From JBMYYE01 sp049609065 (GTDB lineage: Bacteria > Pseudomonadota > Alphaproteobacteria > Rhodobacterales > Rhodobacteraceae), in the NCBI GenBank assembly GCA_049609065.1, contig JBMYYE010000011.1, positions 1 through 39,081 of the forward strand: a stretch of 39,081 bases of DNA. The letters are read 5' to 3'. The notes under the pieces were generated by a model that saw only the letters and a list, made by a program, of their open reading frames with translations, did no database searches and was not told where the DNA came from. The position numbers were made by a program, and so were the translations under genes. Below, piece after piece: positions 1 to 7,592 of this stretch; within the stretch, counting starts at the first letter, position 1; each line of letters opens with the position of its first letter.

Positions 1-557
1 ATACGACCAATATCCTCTTCATTTGTGGGGGCGCTTTTGCAGGCCTCGATAAAATTATTGCGCAGCGCGGCAAAGGGACCTCTATGGGGTTTGGCGCCGA
101 TGTGCGTGACAATGATGAACGTGGCATTGGCGATCTCTTCAAAGAGCTTGAGCCAGAGGATCTTTTGAAATTCGGTCTTATCCCTGAATTCGTTGGCCGT
201 TTGCCGGTGATTGCGACGCTTGAGGACCTTGATGAGGATGCGCTCGTTACGATTTTGACCAAGCCGAAAAATGCGCTTGTGAAACAGTATCAGCGTCTCT
301 TTGAGATTGAAGACGTCAAATTGACGTTTTCTGAGGATGCGTTGCAGGCCATTGCCAAACGCGCAATTGAACGCAAAACAGGCGCACGTGGATTGCGCTC
401 CATCCTCGAAGACATCCTTTTGGATACGATGTTTGACCTTCCGGGCATGGAAGGCGTCGAAGAAGTCGTCGTGAATGAAGAAGCGGTTACGTCTGATGCG
501 CATCCTTTGATTGTGCATGGCGAATCTAAATCTGAGGAAGCCGCCACAGCAGGCTAG
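1..557 (+). CDS. clpX: ATP-dependent Clp protease ATP-binding subunit ClpX (C-terminal part, 5' truncated)
   Basis: This is the C-terminal portion of the AAA+ unfoldase ClpX, which recognises substrates and feeds them into the ClpP protease in the cytoplasm. The reading frame is open from base 3. It begins with residues typical of the ClpX AAA+ core just after Walker B (TTNILFICGGAFAGL) and continues through the GFGA segment, the RxLG-like LIPEFVGRLPV region carrying the sensor/arginine-finger area, and the GARGLRSILE sensor-2 motif (about 185 codons seen). The N-terminal zinc-binding domain and Walker A lie outside the window. ClpX is highly conserved, so the family call is secure. A Rho-independent terminator follows 24 bases after the stop, so transcription of clpX probably ends there. 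Confidence 0.97.
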   Translation, partial: TTNILFICGGAFAGLDKIIAQRGKGTSMGFGADVRDNDERGIGDLFKELEPEDLLKFGLIPEFVGRLPVIATLEDLDEDALVTILTKPKNALVKQYQRLFEIEDVKLTFSEDALQAIAKRAIERKTGARGLRSILEDILLDTMFDLPGMEGVEEVVVNEEAVTSDAHPLIVHGESKSEEAATAG

Positions 558-581
558 GTTTTCCTACATTTACAGCATTCA

Positions 582-613
582 AAAGGCCTCCATCGTTTGT
601 GGGGGCCTTTTTT
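582..613 (+). terminator. Rho-independent terminator after clpX
   Basis: A stem of AAGGCCTCC against GGGGGCCTT (one T-G wobble) with a short loop is followed by a run of T. It lies 24 bases downstream of the clpX stop codon and separates it from the next gene. Confidence 0.85.
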
Positions 614-699
614 GTGCCCGAAGGGGCGCCGATCTTTGCGATCTGATCTGGACCTTTGGTGATTTTTACGGCATATGATGACTAACAACGGAGGCAAAT

Positions 700-1068
700 A
701 TGCGCTTTATTCTTTCGCTTTTGACATGGTGGCATTCCCATACACTCGGCACGCGTCTTTTTACGTGGCGCAAGGGTGTTCAGGTGGGCGAAGACGAATT
801 TGGCAATCGCTTCTTTGAAACACGAGATGGCAAACGCCGTTGGGTGTTGTTTGATGGGGAACCAGAAGCGTCCAAAGTGTCACCTGATTGGCATGGTTGG
901 CTTCACCACACATTTAAAGAACCACCAACAAAGCGGCCTCTTGTGCACAAATCTTGGGAGCTCCCGCACCAAGAGAACCTCACAGGTACGGCTGCGGCCT
1001 ATACGCCAGTGGCATCAATGCCCAAAACGGGCGAACGTCGCGATTATGACGCGTGGCAGCCTGAGTAA
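700..1068 (+). CDS. NDUFA12/B17.2-family NADH:ubiquinone oxidoreductase subunit
   Basis: A 122-residue protein of the NDUFA12 (B17.2) family, an accessory subunit of respiratory complex I found in mitochondria and alphaproteobacteria. Visible family features are the N-terminal WWHSHTLGTRLFTW segment, the EDEFGNRFFETRDGKRRWV block, and the PDWHGWLHHTF motif, followed by a Pro-rich tail. The whole length fits the bacterial family. The start is supported by a GGAGG ribosome binding site seven bases upstream. It lies away from the nuo operon, as is usual in this order, and is followed after five bases by mlaD and then a DUF2155 gene, so the three probably share a transcript. It is expected on the cytoplasmic/peripheral side of complex I in the inner membrane. 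Confidence 0.93.
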   Translation: MRFILSLLTWWHSHTLGTRLFTWRKGVQVGEDEFGNRFFETRDGKRRWVLFDGEPEASKVSPDWHGWLHHTFKEPPTKRPLVHKSWELPHQENLTGTAAAYTPVASMPKTGERRDYDAWQPE

Positions 1069-1073
1069 ATCCT

Positions 1074-1517
1074 ATGACTGAAACCCAAGCAGAAGCATTG
1101 GTTGGTGGAATCGTTCTCGCTATTGCGGGGGCGTTTCTGTTTTATCTCATGCAATTCACGGGCGGAACCACCGCGGCGGGTCACTACACGCTGACAGCGA
1201 GCTTTCGCTCGATCGAAGGCGTGCGCGTCGGCACAGATGTGCGTCTTGCTGGCGTCAAGGTCGGGTCCGTTTCCGGTGTGAGCCTTGATAAGAAAACCTT
1301 CCGCGCAGATACAAAAATGTCCATTGAAGGGGATATCGAAATCCCCGAAGATAGCGCGGTTATCATCGCGTCTGAGGGGCTTCTTGGTGGGAATTTTGTA
1401 GAAATTCAGCCAGGTGGATCCCCATTTAACCTCGACCAAGGGGCTGAGATTGAAGACACGCAAGGCGCTGTGAGCCTGATCACGCTTCTTACAAAGTTTG
1501 TCGCAGGTGGGGAATGA
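1074..1517 (+). CDS. mlaD: MlaD-type MCE protein (outer membrane lipid asymmetry maintenance)
   Basis: A 147-residue protein with one N-terminal membrane anchor (about residues 8-28) and a single MCE domain (about 38-115), recognised from FRSIEGVRVGTDVRLAGVKVG and EGLLGGNFVEIQPGG. MlaD is the periplasmic hexameric lipid-binding ring of the MlaFEDB inner-membrane ABC complex, which moves phospholipids between inner and outer membranes. The length matches short MlaD proteins. No mlaE or mlaF is nearby; in Rhodobacterales mlaD is commonly detached from them and sits in this same context. Its stop overlaps the start of the next gene by four bases (ATGA), which implies translational coupling. The ribosome binding site is weak, consistent with read-through from the gene five bases upstream. 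Confidence 0.92.
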   Translation: MTETQAEALVGGIVLAIAGAFLFYLMQFTGGTTAAGHYTLTASFRSIEGVRVGTDVRLAGVKVGSVSGVSLDKKTFRADTKMSIEGDIEIPEDSAVIIASEGLLGGNFVEIQPGGSPFNLDQGAEIEDTQGAVSLITLLTKFVAGGE

Positions 1518-1873
1518 AACGGATCGTCTTGAGCCTTCTTTTGTGCCTGCTCCCCTTTGCGGGTCAGGCAGTGACAAAAGAAACCACAACGGCGACAGGT
1601 GCGGTTCTACGCGGCCTCGATCGGCAGTCTGAGGCTTTGGTGGACATCACGCTCAACGCCTCTGATGTCGCGCAATTTGGGGCATTGCAAATCACCCTAA
1701 AGGAATGCCGTTTTCCAACGAATAACCCATCAGGGGATGCCTTCGTTCATTTGGTAATTTCCGAAGGTGAAGCTGAAAAGTTTCGCGGTTGGATGGTTGC
1801 TTCTAGCCCCGCGCTTAACCCGCTTGAGCATGCGCGTTACGATGTTTGGGTGTTGCGCTGCAATAATTCCTGA
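1514..1873 (+). CDS. DUF2155 domain-containing secreted protein
   Basis: A 119-residue protein with a clear Sec signal peptide (hydrophobic stretch at residues 4-18, probable cleavage after GQA) followed by a DUF2155 domain. The domain is recognised from GAVLRGLDRQSEA, a central LKECRFPTNNPSGDAFVHL block and a final WVLRC. Two cysteines, one in LKECRFP and one near the end, could form a disulfide in the periplasm. The function is not established. Stable linkage to mlaD in this order suggests a cell-envelope role, which is inference. The gene overlaps mlaD by four bases at its start, and its last 37 bases overlap the 3' end of the convergent aat gene. Confidence 0.9.
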   Translation: MKRIVLSLLLCLLPFAGQAVTKETTTATGAVLRGLDRQSEALVDITLNASDVAQFGALQITLKECRFPTNNPSGDAFVHLVISEGEAEKFRGWMVASSPALNPLEHARYDVWVLRCNNS

Positions 1874-2487
1874 GCCGAACGTGCACTTGGTTTAGAGCGA
1901 AAACGCGCAGCCTGAACGAGCGCCTCTTCCAGTAATTCGTGATAGTCCGAACGTGGGATTTCAATGGCTCCCAAGCTTGCGAGATGGTCGGTGATGAATT
2001 GCGTGTCAAAGAGGCTAAATCCGCATTCACGAAGGTGGTCGACCAAATAAGCCAATGCGATTTTTGACCCGTCACGGGCCCGCGAAAACATGCTTTCGCC
2101 AAAAAACGCTCCACCAAACGTGACCCCATAAACCCCACCAATGAGTTCAGTGCCGAGCCAGATCTCGATGCTTTGGGCAAAGCCTTCTTGATGCAATCGA
2201 TGATAAAGCGCGCGAATTGGCGCGTTGATCCACGTGTCTTCCCGATCCGCACAGGCATCCACAACCACAAGGAAATCTTGGTTAAATGTCACGCGGTAAT
2301 CCTCACGTTTGAGGCGGCGTGCCAATGAACGTGAGATGTGAAATCCGTCTAGGGGAATGATACCGCGAAAATGGGGGTCGACCCAGAAAATCTCATCGCT
2401 GTCACGATCCTCTGACATGGGGAACACGCCATTGGCATAGGCTGAAAGGAGCTCTTCTGTTGATAAAATGGGGGCTGTTGTGGTCAC
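1837..2487 (-). CDS. aat: Leucyl/phenylalanyl-tRNA--protein transferase
   Basis: A 216-residue cytoplasmic enzyme of the Aat family. It transfers Leu or Phe from aminoacyl-tRNA to the N-terminal Arg or Lys of proteins, making N-degrons for ClpS/ClpAP. Family blocks are visible: an early LLSAYANGVFPM, FWVDPHFRGIIPLDGFHISRSL, the WINAPIRALYHRLHQEGFAQSIE core, GGVYGVTFGGAFFGESMFSR, and FDTQFITDHLASLGAIEIPR. Length is normal. It is convergent with the DUF2155 gene and overlaps it by 37 bases. It lies downstream of accBC on the same strand but is separated from them by a strong terminator, so it may have its own promoter in the roughly 74-base gap. Confidence 0.96.
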   Translation of the reverse strand: MTTTAPILSTEELLSAYANGVFPMSEDRDSDEIFWVDPHFRGIIPLDGFHISRSLARRLKREDYRVTFNQDFLVVVDACADREDTWINAPIRALYHRLHQEGFAQSIEIWLGTELIGGVYGVTFGGAFFGESMFSRARDGSKIALAYLVDHLRECGFSLFDTQFITDHLASLGAIEIPRSDYHELLEEALVQAARFRSKPSARSAQELLQRNTQTS

Positions 2488-2523
2488 GTGGGGCCATCCA
2501 TATTTGTGATATGCCCAATATAG

Positions 2524-2556
2524 AAAAAAAGGCGGGGTTTGTCGCCCCGCCTTTTT
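2524..2556 (-). terminator. Rho-independent terminator of accBC
   Basis: AAAAAGGCGGGG pairs with CCCCGCCTTTTT around a short loop (GC-rich 7-bp core), with a U-tract in the minus direction. It begins six bases after the accC stop. Because A- and T-runs flank both sides it may act in both directions. Confidence 0.85.
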
Positions 2557-2561
2557 AGAAA

Positions 2562-3908
2562 TTAACTGAAGTTGGCTTCAAGCCATTTTTCAAGCCAGTG
2601 AATGTCATAATCCCCTGAATGGATATCCGCCTCTTGTAAAAGCGCATGGAAGAGCGGCAAGGTTGTGTCCACCCCATCGACAATGATTTCCCCCAAAGCG
2701 CGGTTGAGGCGCGACAAGGCTTCTTCGCGGTTGCGGCCATGCACGATGAGTTTCCCGATCAAGCTGTCGTAATAGGGTGGAATTGAGTACCCATCATATA
2801 GCGCGCTGTCCATCCGCACACCAAGCCCACCTGGCGCGTGGTATTGCGTGATTTTGCCAGGGCACGGCGCAAAGTTTGGCAAGCGTTCCGCGTTGATCCG
2901 CACCTCAATGGCGTGGCCATTGACCTCTAGATCCTCTTGCGTGAACGACATCGGAAGCCCCTCTGCCACGCGGATTTGTTCGCGCACAAGGTCCACACCA
3001 AAGATCGCTTCGGTCACGGGGTGTTCCACCTGTAAACGGGTGTTCATTTCGATGAAATAAAACTCGCCATCTTCATAGAGGAACTCAATCGTGCCTGCGC
3101 CGATATAGTTAATGCCAGCCACAGCCTCAGCACAGCGTGCGCCAATTTCCGCACGAAGCTCGGGGGAAATGCATGGGCCGGGGGCCTCTTCGAAGACCTT
3201 TTGGTGACGACGTTGAAGCGAACAATCCCGTTCACCTAAATGAACCGCATTGCCTTTGCCATCGCCAAAGACTTGGATTTCGATATGGCGCGGTTTTTGC
3301 AGATATTTTTCGATATAGACTTCGTCATTGCCAAAAGCGGATTTGCCTTCTGCGCGCGCTGTGCGAAATGCCTCTTCGAGGTCATTTGCCGTAAGCGCGA
3401 GTTTCATGCCGCGTCCGCCACCACCTGCGGTGGCTTTGATGATCACGGGATAGCCCATGTCATCGGCAACCTTCTGGGCGGTTTCAAAATCTGGAACGCC
3501 CCCATCAGATCCCGGAACACAAGGCACCCCCAATTTTTTCATCGTGTCTTTGGCGGTGATTTTGTCCCCCATGATCTGAATATGTTCAGATGTTGGGCCG
3601 ATAAATGTGATGCCGTGTTCTTCTAAAATCTGAACAAAGCCAGCATTTTCAGACAAGAAACCATAACCAGGGTGAATGGCTTGTGCGCCGGTGACTTCTG
3701 CGGCCGCGATGATCGCGGGCACAGATAGATAACTATCGGTGCCAGGTGCTGGGCCAATACAGATGCTTTCATCCGCCATGCGCACATGCATCGCATCAGC
3801 ATCCGCTGTGGAATGCACAGCCACGGATTTGATGCCCATTTCACGGCAAGCACGAATAACGCGAAGCGCAATTTCGCCGCGGTTGGCGATAAGAATTTTT
3901 TCAAACAT
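2562..3908 (-). CDS. accC: Acetyl-CoA carboxylase biotin carboxylase subunit
   Basis: A 448-residue biotin carboxylase, the ATP-dependent subunit of acetyl-CoA carboxylase that carboxylates biotin on AccB in the first committed step of fatty acid synthesis. Domains run in the usual order: N-terminal pre-ATP-grasp domain (FEKILIANRGEIALRVIRAC), ATP-grasp domain with the glycine-rich KATAGGGGRGMK loop and the FIEMNTRLQVEHPVTE active-site block, and the biotin carboxylase C-terminal domain with the substrate-binding region around DSALYDGYSIPPYYDSLIGKL. Length is standard (about 449). It lies 12 bases after accB in one operon, and a terminator follows directly. accA and accD are not in the window, which is normal. 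Confidence 0.98.
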   Translation of the reverse strand: MFEKILIANRGEIALRVIRACREMGIKSVAVHSTADADAMHVRMADESICIGPAPGTDSYLSVPAIIAAAEVTGAQAIHPGYGFLSENAGFVQILEEHGITFIGPTSEHIQIMGDKITAKDTMKKLGVPCVPGSDGGVPDFETAQKVADDMGYPVIIKATAGGGGRGMKLALTANDLEEAFRTARAEGKSAFGNDEVYIEKYLQKPRHIEIQVFGDGKGNAVHLGERDCSLQRRHQKVFEEAPGPCISPELRAEIGARCAEAVAGINYIGAGTIEFLYEDGEFYFIEMNTRLQVEHPVTEAIFGVDLVREQIRVAEGLPMSFTQEDLEVNGHAIEVRINAERLPNFAPCPGKITQYHAPGGLGVRMDSALYDGYSIPPYYDSLIGKLIVHGRNREEALSRLNRALGEIIVDGVDTTLPLFHALLQEADIHSGDYDIHWLEKWLEANFS

Positions 3909-3920
3909 GGGCGGGGCCCC

Positions 3921-4409
3921 TTATTCGATGATCAAAAGAGGTGAGCCATATTCAACCGCATCGCCATCAGCAACGAGGATGCGTTTCACTGTGCCTGATT
4001 TTGGCGCAGGAATTTGGTTCATTGTTTTCATGGCTTCCACGATGAGAACGGTGTCGCCCTCAGATACGGATTGGCCAACAGTCACAAATGGCGCAGCCCC
4101 TGGTTCGGCTGCGAGGTAAGCGGTGCCAACCATAGGGGATGTAACCGCGCCAGGATGTGCCGCAGGATCTTCGCTGGCTGCTGCAACAGGGGCCGCGGCT
4201 GCAGGCGCTGCGGCTGCGGGTGCAGCGGCAATCGGGGCAGGGGCCGCAACGGCAGCAACGATTTCTGTTTTGCGAGACACACGCACATTAAGAGAGTCGT
4301 CTTCACCATATTGGCGCTTGACCTGCAATTCAGTGAGGTCATTTTCATTGAGCAGTTCTGCCAAGGCCGCGATGAAGGCCACATCGGAATCTTGTGGTTT
4401 TTTAGTCAT
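3921..4409 (-). CDS. accB: Acetyl-CoA carboxylase biotin carboxyl carrier protein
   Basis: A 162-residue biotin carboxyl carrier protein. The first 55 or so residues form the small N-terminal domain, followed by a long Ala/Pro linker (about 55-85), then the biotinyl domain at about 85-162. The biotin attachment site is EAMKTMN (lysine near residue 127); AMKT in place of the common AMKM is seen in related bacteria. It shuttles carboxylated biotin between AccC and AccAD in the cytoplasm. The start is backed by an AAGGAAAAAG ribosome binding site a few bases upstream. It is the first gene of the accBC operon, and its upstream region contains a short GCCCAC/GTGGGC hairpin at 4430-4448. Confidence 0.97.
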   Translation of the reverse strand: MTKKPQDSDVAFIAALAELLNENDLTELQVKRQYGEDDSLNVRVSRKTEIVAAVAAPAPIAAAPAAAAPAAAAPVAAASEDPAAHPGAVTSPMVGTAYLAAEPGAAPFVTVGQSVSEGDTVLIVEAMKTMNQIPAPKSGTVKRILVADGDAVEYGSPLLIIE

Positions 4410-4633
4410 TCTTTTTCCTTAATCGATGCGCCCACCGCATGTGTGGGCCAAGTCGTCATTTCTGCTTATACGCCAGCTTATCAGCCCTGAAAAGCACTCA
4501 TTCTGGGACAGGCATGGCAGAATGTAAGAGTTTATTCCCTTACGTCACCAAAATGGCGGGTTTTCTGGTGAAATTGGCCGATCTAAGGTAGAAAAAAGAA
4601 TGCAAGCTTTGTGATATAGAAGGGAAGCAACCC

Positions 4634-6154
4634 ATGAATTTAGCACTTTGGCTGCAACGCGTGGCGCAAAAGCATGGCCATCGCGGGGCATTGTTTCTAG
4701 GTGATAAACAAGTCGCTGACTATGGAATGTTTTTTGCAAAAGCCGCCCATATTGCGGGCGCGCTTAGGGCGCGCGGGGTGCAGCCGGGGGACCGGGTTGG
4801 AATTTTTATGAAAAACACGCCTGAGTATTTGGTGGTTTTTTATGGCATCTGGATCGCGGGGGCAGCGGCCATCCCGATTAATGCCAAGCTCCATGAAAAA
4901 GAGGCAGCATGGATTTTGGAAAATGCGAAAGCCTCTTTGTGTTTCGTGACCCAAAGCCTTGCTCAGGGGCTGACAGACATCGCGCCATGCCCCGTGATCG
5001 CCGTTGAGGGGCCCGATTTCGAGGCAATGCTGCAACACCCTTCCATTGAGGTCGCGGATCGCGGGGACCATGATCTTGCGTGGCTCTTTTATACGTCGGG
5101 GACAACGGGGCGCCCTAAAGGGGTGCAGATTACCCATGGCATGCTCTCGGTGATGTCTTTGGCGTATTTTGCGGATGTGGATGAAGTCCATGCCGAGGAT
5201 GCCATTCTATATGCGGCCCCTATGTCCCACGCGGCGGGGATTTATAATATGATGCATGTGTTGAAAGGCGCGCGCCATGTCTGCCCGCCATCGGGTGGGT
5301 TTGATGCGACGGAGGTCTTGGACCTCGCGGAAAACATGGGTCCTGTTCACATGTTTATGGCGCCAACTATGGTGCGTTTTTTGATCGATACCGCCAAGGC
5401 CGAAAACCGCAAAGGCGAGGGTCTTCGCACCGTGATCTACGCGGGCGGCCCGATGTATTTGGCGGATATAACCGAGGCCGTCGATTGGTTCGGGCCGAAA
5501 TTTGCCCAAGTCTATGGCCAAGGCGAATGTCCTATGGCGATCACGGCTTTGACGCGGGTTGACGTCATGGATCGCAGCCATCCCAATTGGCAATCTCGTT
5601 TGAAATCTGTTGGTCGCGCACAATCCATCGTTGAAGTGAAAATTGGGGATGAAACCGGTGCAAAATGTGCCGTCGGTGAGATTGGCGAAATCATGGTGAA
5701 AGGCCCAATTGTCATGCCCGGATATTGGAAAAACCCAGAGGCAACCGAAAACACCATCAAAGATGGCTGGTTGCTAACGGGGGATATGGGGTCCATGGAT
5801 GCAGATGGCTATGTGACGCTTCAGGATAGGTCGAAGGACCTTATTATTTCTGGGGGATCCAACATTTATCCGCGAGAGGTCGAAGAGGCCCTTCTCACAC
5901 ATTCTGATGTGCGCGAGGTCTCGGTTATTGGCCGCCCATCACCGGAGTGGGGCGAAGATGTTGTTGCATTCGTGGTGAGCGATAGTCCCATCGATCCAGC
6001 CATCTTGGACGCCCACTGTTTGTCCCAGATCGCGCGGTTCAAACGGCCGAAAACATATTATCAGATCGAGGATCTCCCTAAGAATAACTACGGCAAAGTT
6101 TTAAAAACCGCGCTTCGGGATCGATTGAAAACCCTTGCAAACAAAGGGCACTAG
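4634..6154 (+). CDS. Class I AMP-dependent acyl-CoA synthetase/ligase
   Basis: A 506-residue ANL-superfamily adenylate-forming enzyme that would activate a carboxylic acid to its acyl-AMP and then acyl-CoA. The P-loop motif YTSGTTGRPKG (about residue 155), the GQGE motif in place of the usual YGxTE, the LLTGDMG hinge aspartate region, and the C-terminal KNNYGKVLK catalytic lysine are all present. It resembles medium/long-chain fatty acid and aromatic acid-CoA ligases of 500-520 residues, but the substrate cannot be told from sequence. The gene stands alone, divergent from accB across a 224-base spacer, with a GGGAAG ribosome binding site. Being next to accBC may reflect general fatty acid metabolism; this is inference. 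Confidence 0.88.
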   Translation: MNLALWLQRVAQKHGHRGALFLGDKQVADYGMFFAKAAHIAGALRARGVQPGDRVGIFMKNTPEYLVVFYGIWIAGAAAIPINAKLHEKEAAWILENAKASLCFVTQSLAQGLTDIAPCPVIAVEGPDFEAMLQHPSIEVADRGDHDLAWLFYTSGTTGRPKGVQITHGMLSVMSLAYFADVDEVHAEDAILYAAPMSHAAGIYNMMHVLKGARHVCPPSGGFDATEVLDLAENMGPVHMFMAPTMVRFLIDTAKAENRKGEGLRTVIYAGGPMYLADITEAVDWFGPKFAQVYGQGECPMAITALTRVDVMDRSHPNWQSRLKSVGRAQSIVEVKIGDETGAKCAVGEIGEIMVKGPIVMPGYWKNPEATENTIKDGWLLTGDMGSMDADGYVTLQDRSKDLIISGGSNIYPREVEEALLTHSDVREVSVIGRPSPEWGEDVVAFVVSDSPIDPAILDAHCLSQIARFKRPKTYYQIEDLPKNNYGKVLKTALRDRLKTLANKGH

Positions 6155-6171
6155 ACACCTAATTCAGAAAC

Positions 6172-6182
6172 TGTAGAGCGCT
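6172..6182 (+). repeat. Left copy of an 11-bp direct repeat flanking the LysE gene
   Basis: The sequence TGTAGAGCGCT occurs here, 18 bases after the acyl-CoA ligase stop, and again in the same orientation at 7044-7054, bracketing the lysE-like gene. It could be an insertion footprint or a shared short motif. Confidence 0.4.
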
Positions 6183-6328
6183 TTAAACGAATAGAATGAC
6201 CAGCTCCGTTTGCAACAGGTTGTTTCATTGGTCGTAAGAAGTAATGACTGCTTGGAGCCCATATTGTCGGTATTGCGAAGGTGCGGAAAATTTTTTAGTG
6301 TCGGACTACACAGATCAGGGAGAACGTC

Positions 6329-6967
6329 GTGGAATTCTCAGAAATCCTAACCTTCGTAATTGTTGCGAGTTTGCTCGTTATGTCTCCGGGACCCAACGGT
6401 GTCTTAATTGCAAAAACGGTTCCAACATCAGGCCGCGCTGCTGGGTTTGCAAATGTGGCAGGTTTCGTGACTGGTTTTTACATACACGGTGCACTGGCAA
6501 TTCTCGGAATTTCAATCATCTTGGTTCAATCGGCCTTTGCTTTTTCAATCGTAAAGTATCTTGGTGCAGCATATCTTTGCTGGATTGGGGGAAAGGCACT
6601 TATTGCCGCTTGGCGAGGTATTGAAGACACTGCCGAGGTGAAGCCAGCCGCCAGTAAACGCACATTGGCCAATGCTTATGTTGAAGGGCTTCTGACGAAC
6701 GCACTCAACCCAAAGGTTTCGATGTTTTATTTGGCGGCCTTTCCCCAGTTTATTAGCTTAGGAGACACCACGCCTATCGCATCATTCACGCTTGTTGCCA
6801 TTCATTCCCTGATTAATGCGATCTGGTTTGGCGCAATGGTTCTAATCATGGCGCGGCTGACAGCTATTGCGCAGAATGGACGATTTCAAAGGTGGCTTAA
6901 AGGTATTACGGGGGTCGTATTTATTGGCTTTGGGCTAAAACTCGCGACCTATAAACCTCAGATTTAA
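6329..6967 (+). CDS. LysE/RhtB-family amino acid exporter
   Basis: A 212-residue inner-membrane protein of the LysE translocator family, which exports amino acids (lysine, homoserine, threonine or others) by proton exchange. The family motif SPGPNGVLIAKT lies near residue 20. About six hydrophobic segments follow, with the conserved LGAAYLCWIGGKAL block, and NALNPKVSMFYLAAFPQFI after the central hydrophilic loop. Translation starts at GTG, with an AGGGAGA ribosome binding site a few bases upstream. No regulator accompanies it. Its composition is lower in GC than the neighbours by eye, and an 11-bp direct repeat brackets the gene, so it may be a recent accessory insertion. The substrate is unknown. 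Confidence 0.9.
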   Translation: MEFSEILTFVIVASLLVMSPGPNGVLIAKTVPTSGRAAGFANVAGFVTGFYIHGALAILGISIILVQSAFAFSIVKYLGAAYLCWIGGKALIAAWRGIEDTAEVKPAASKRTLANAYVEGLLTNALNPKVSMFYLAAFPQFISLGDTTPIASFTLVAIHSLINAIWFGAMVLIMARLTAIAQNGRFQRWLKGITGVVFIGFGLKLATYKPQI

Positions 6968-7043
6968 AGACTTAGCTGAACGACAGCTACGTCCCTTATG
7001 GCGGACCTTGTTGTTTGCCTAGATTACGGCTCAGTCTTGTTTA

Positions 7044-7054
7044 TGTAGAGCGCT
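7044..7054 (+). repeat. Right copy of the 11-bp direct repeat flanking the LysE gene
   Basis: Second copy of TGTAGAGCGCT, 77 bases after the exporter stop codon and in the same orientation as the copy at 6172-6182. Confidence 0.4.
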
Positions 7055-7102
7055 CTTTGTCATCTGGAATGGTTGCGCAAATGTTTTGGGATTTGCAATC
7101 CT

Positions 7103-7417
7103 TTAGGTTTCGGGTTGGGCAACTGCAACCGCGCTTCTATAGGCTTCTTGGACAGGGGGTGACATTTGCTCTTCGATAAGACGCATGATTTCGCGTTGTA
7201 GCTCCGTGGGTGGGGTGCTTGGCGGTTTGGGCGCATCTGGGTGAATATTTTGATCACGGCTCATTTTTCCCTGCGTATCAGCCCGATGTTCGGTGCCCAT
7301 TTCAGCTGTGCCAGCGATGTGATCATCTGTTGTATAGGGCTGCTCTGGCCCTTGAATGTCCTTTGCCACAGGCGTGACTTGAACGCCAATTAATGGCGTG
7401 AAATTTTGAATAGACAT
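7103..7417 (-). CDS. Small hypothetical protein
   Basis: A 104-residue protein that I do not recognise. The start at MSIQNF is chosen because a GAGGAG ribosome binding site lies seven bases upstream, whereas ten extra upstream codons lack one. It is hydrophilic, with no signal peptide or membrane segment. The middle is rich in Pro, Thr, His and Asp (about 30-75), and the end holds a likely amphipathic helix (TELQREIMRLIEEQM, about 72-86). It follows acs on the same strand but is separated by a strong terminator. Codon usage and the ribosome site support a real gene. No function can be assigned. Confidence 0.7.
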   Translation of the reverse strand: MSIQNFTPLIGVQVTPVAKDIQGPEQPYTTDDHIAGTAEMGTEHRADTQGKMSRDQNIHPDAPKPPSTPPTELQREIMRLIEEQMSPPVQEAYRSAVAVAQPET

Positions 7418-7528
7418 TTGTTGCTCCTCACTCGGAGCCCCCACCATGTGTCATGAAGACAGGGATTTCCTAATTATATGTGAAGAACGGGGATGTCAGC
7501 GGGATGAAATCAAAAGGCATTTTAATAA

Positions 7529-7559
7529 AAAAGGGGCAAGCACATGGCTTGCCCCTTTT
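7529..7559 (-). terminator. Rho-independent terminator of acs
   Basis: A perfect 13-bp stem (AAAAGGGGCAAGC against GCTTGCCCCTTTT) with the 5-base loop ACATG, ending in a U-tract on the minus strand. It lies 33 bases past the acs stop. Confidence 0.9.
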
Positions 7560-7592
7560 GTTCGCGCGTTTCCAAAGAATGCGCGGGAGTAT

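Noticed and set aside
6244..6624. A 126-codon plus-strand frame before and inside the LysE gene
   Set aside because: It overlaps LysE in another frame, is Cys/Arg-rich, and the LysE frame carries the family motifs and ribosome site.
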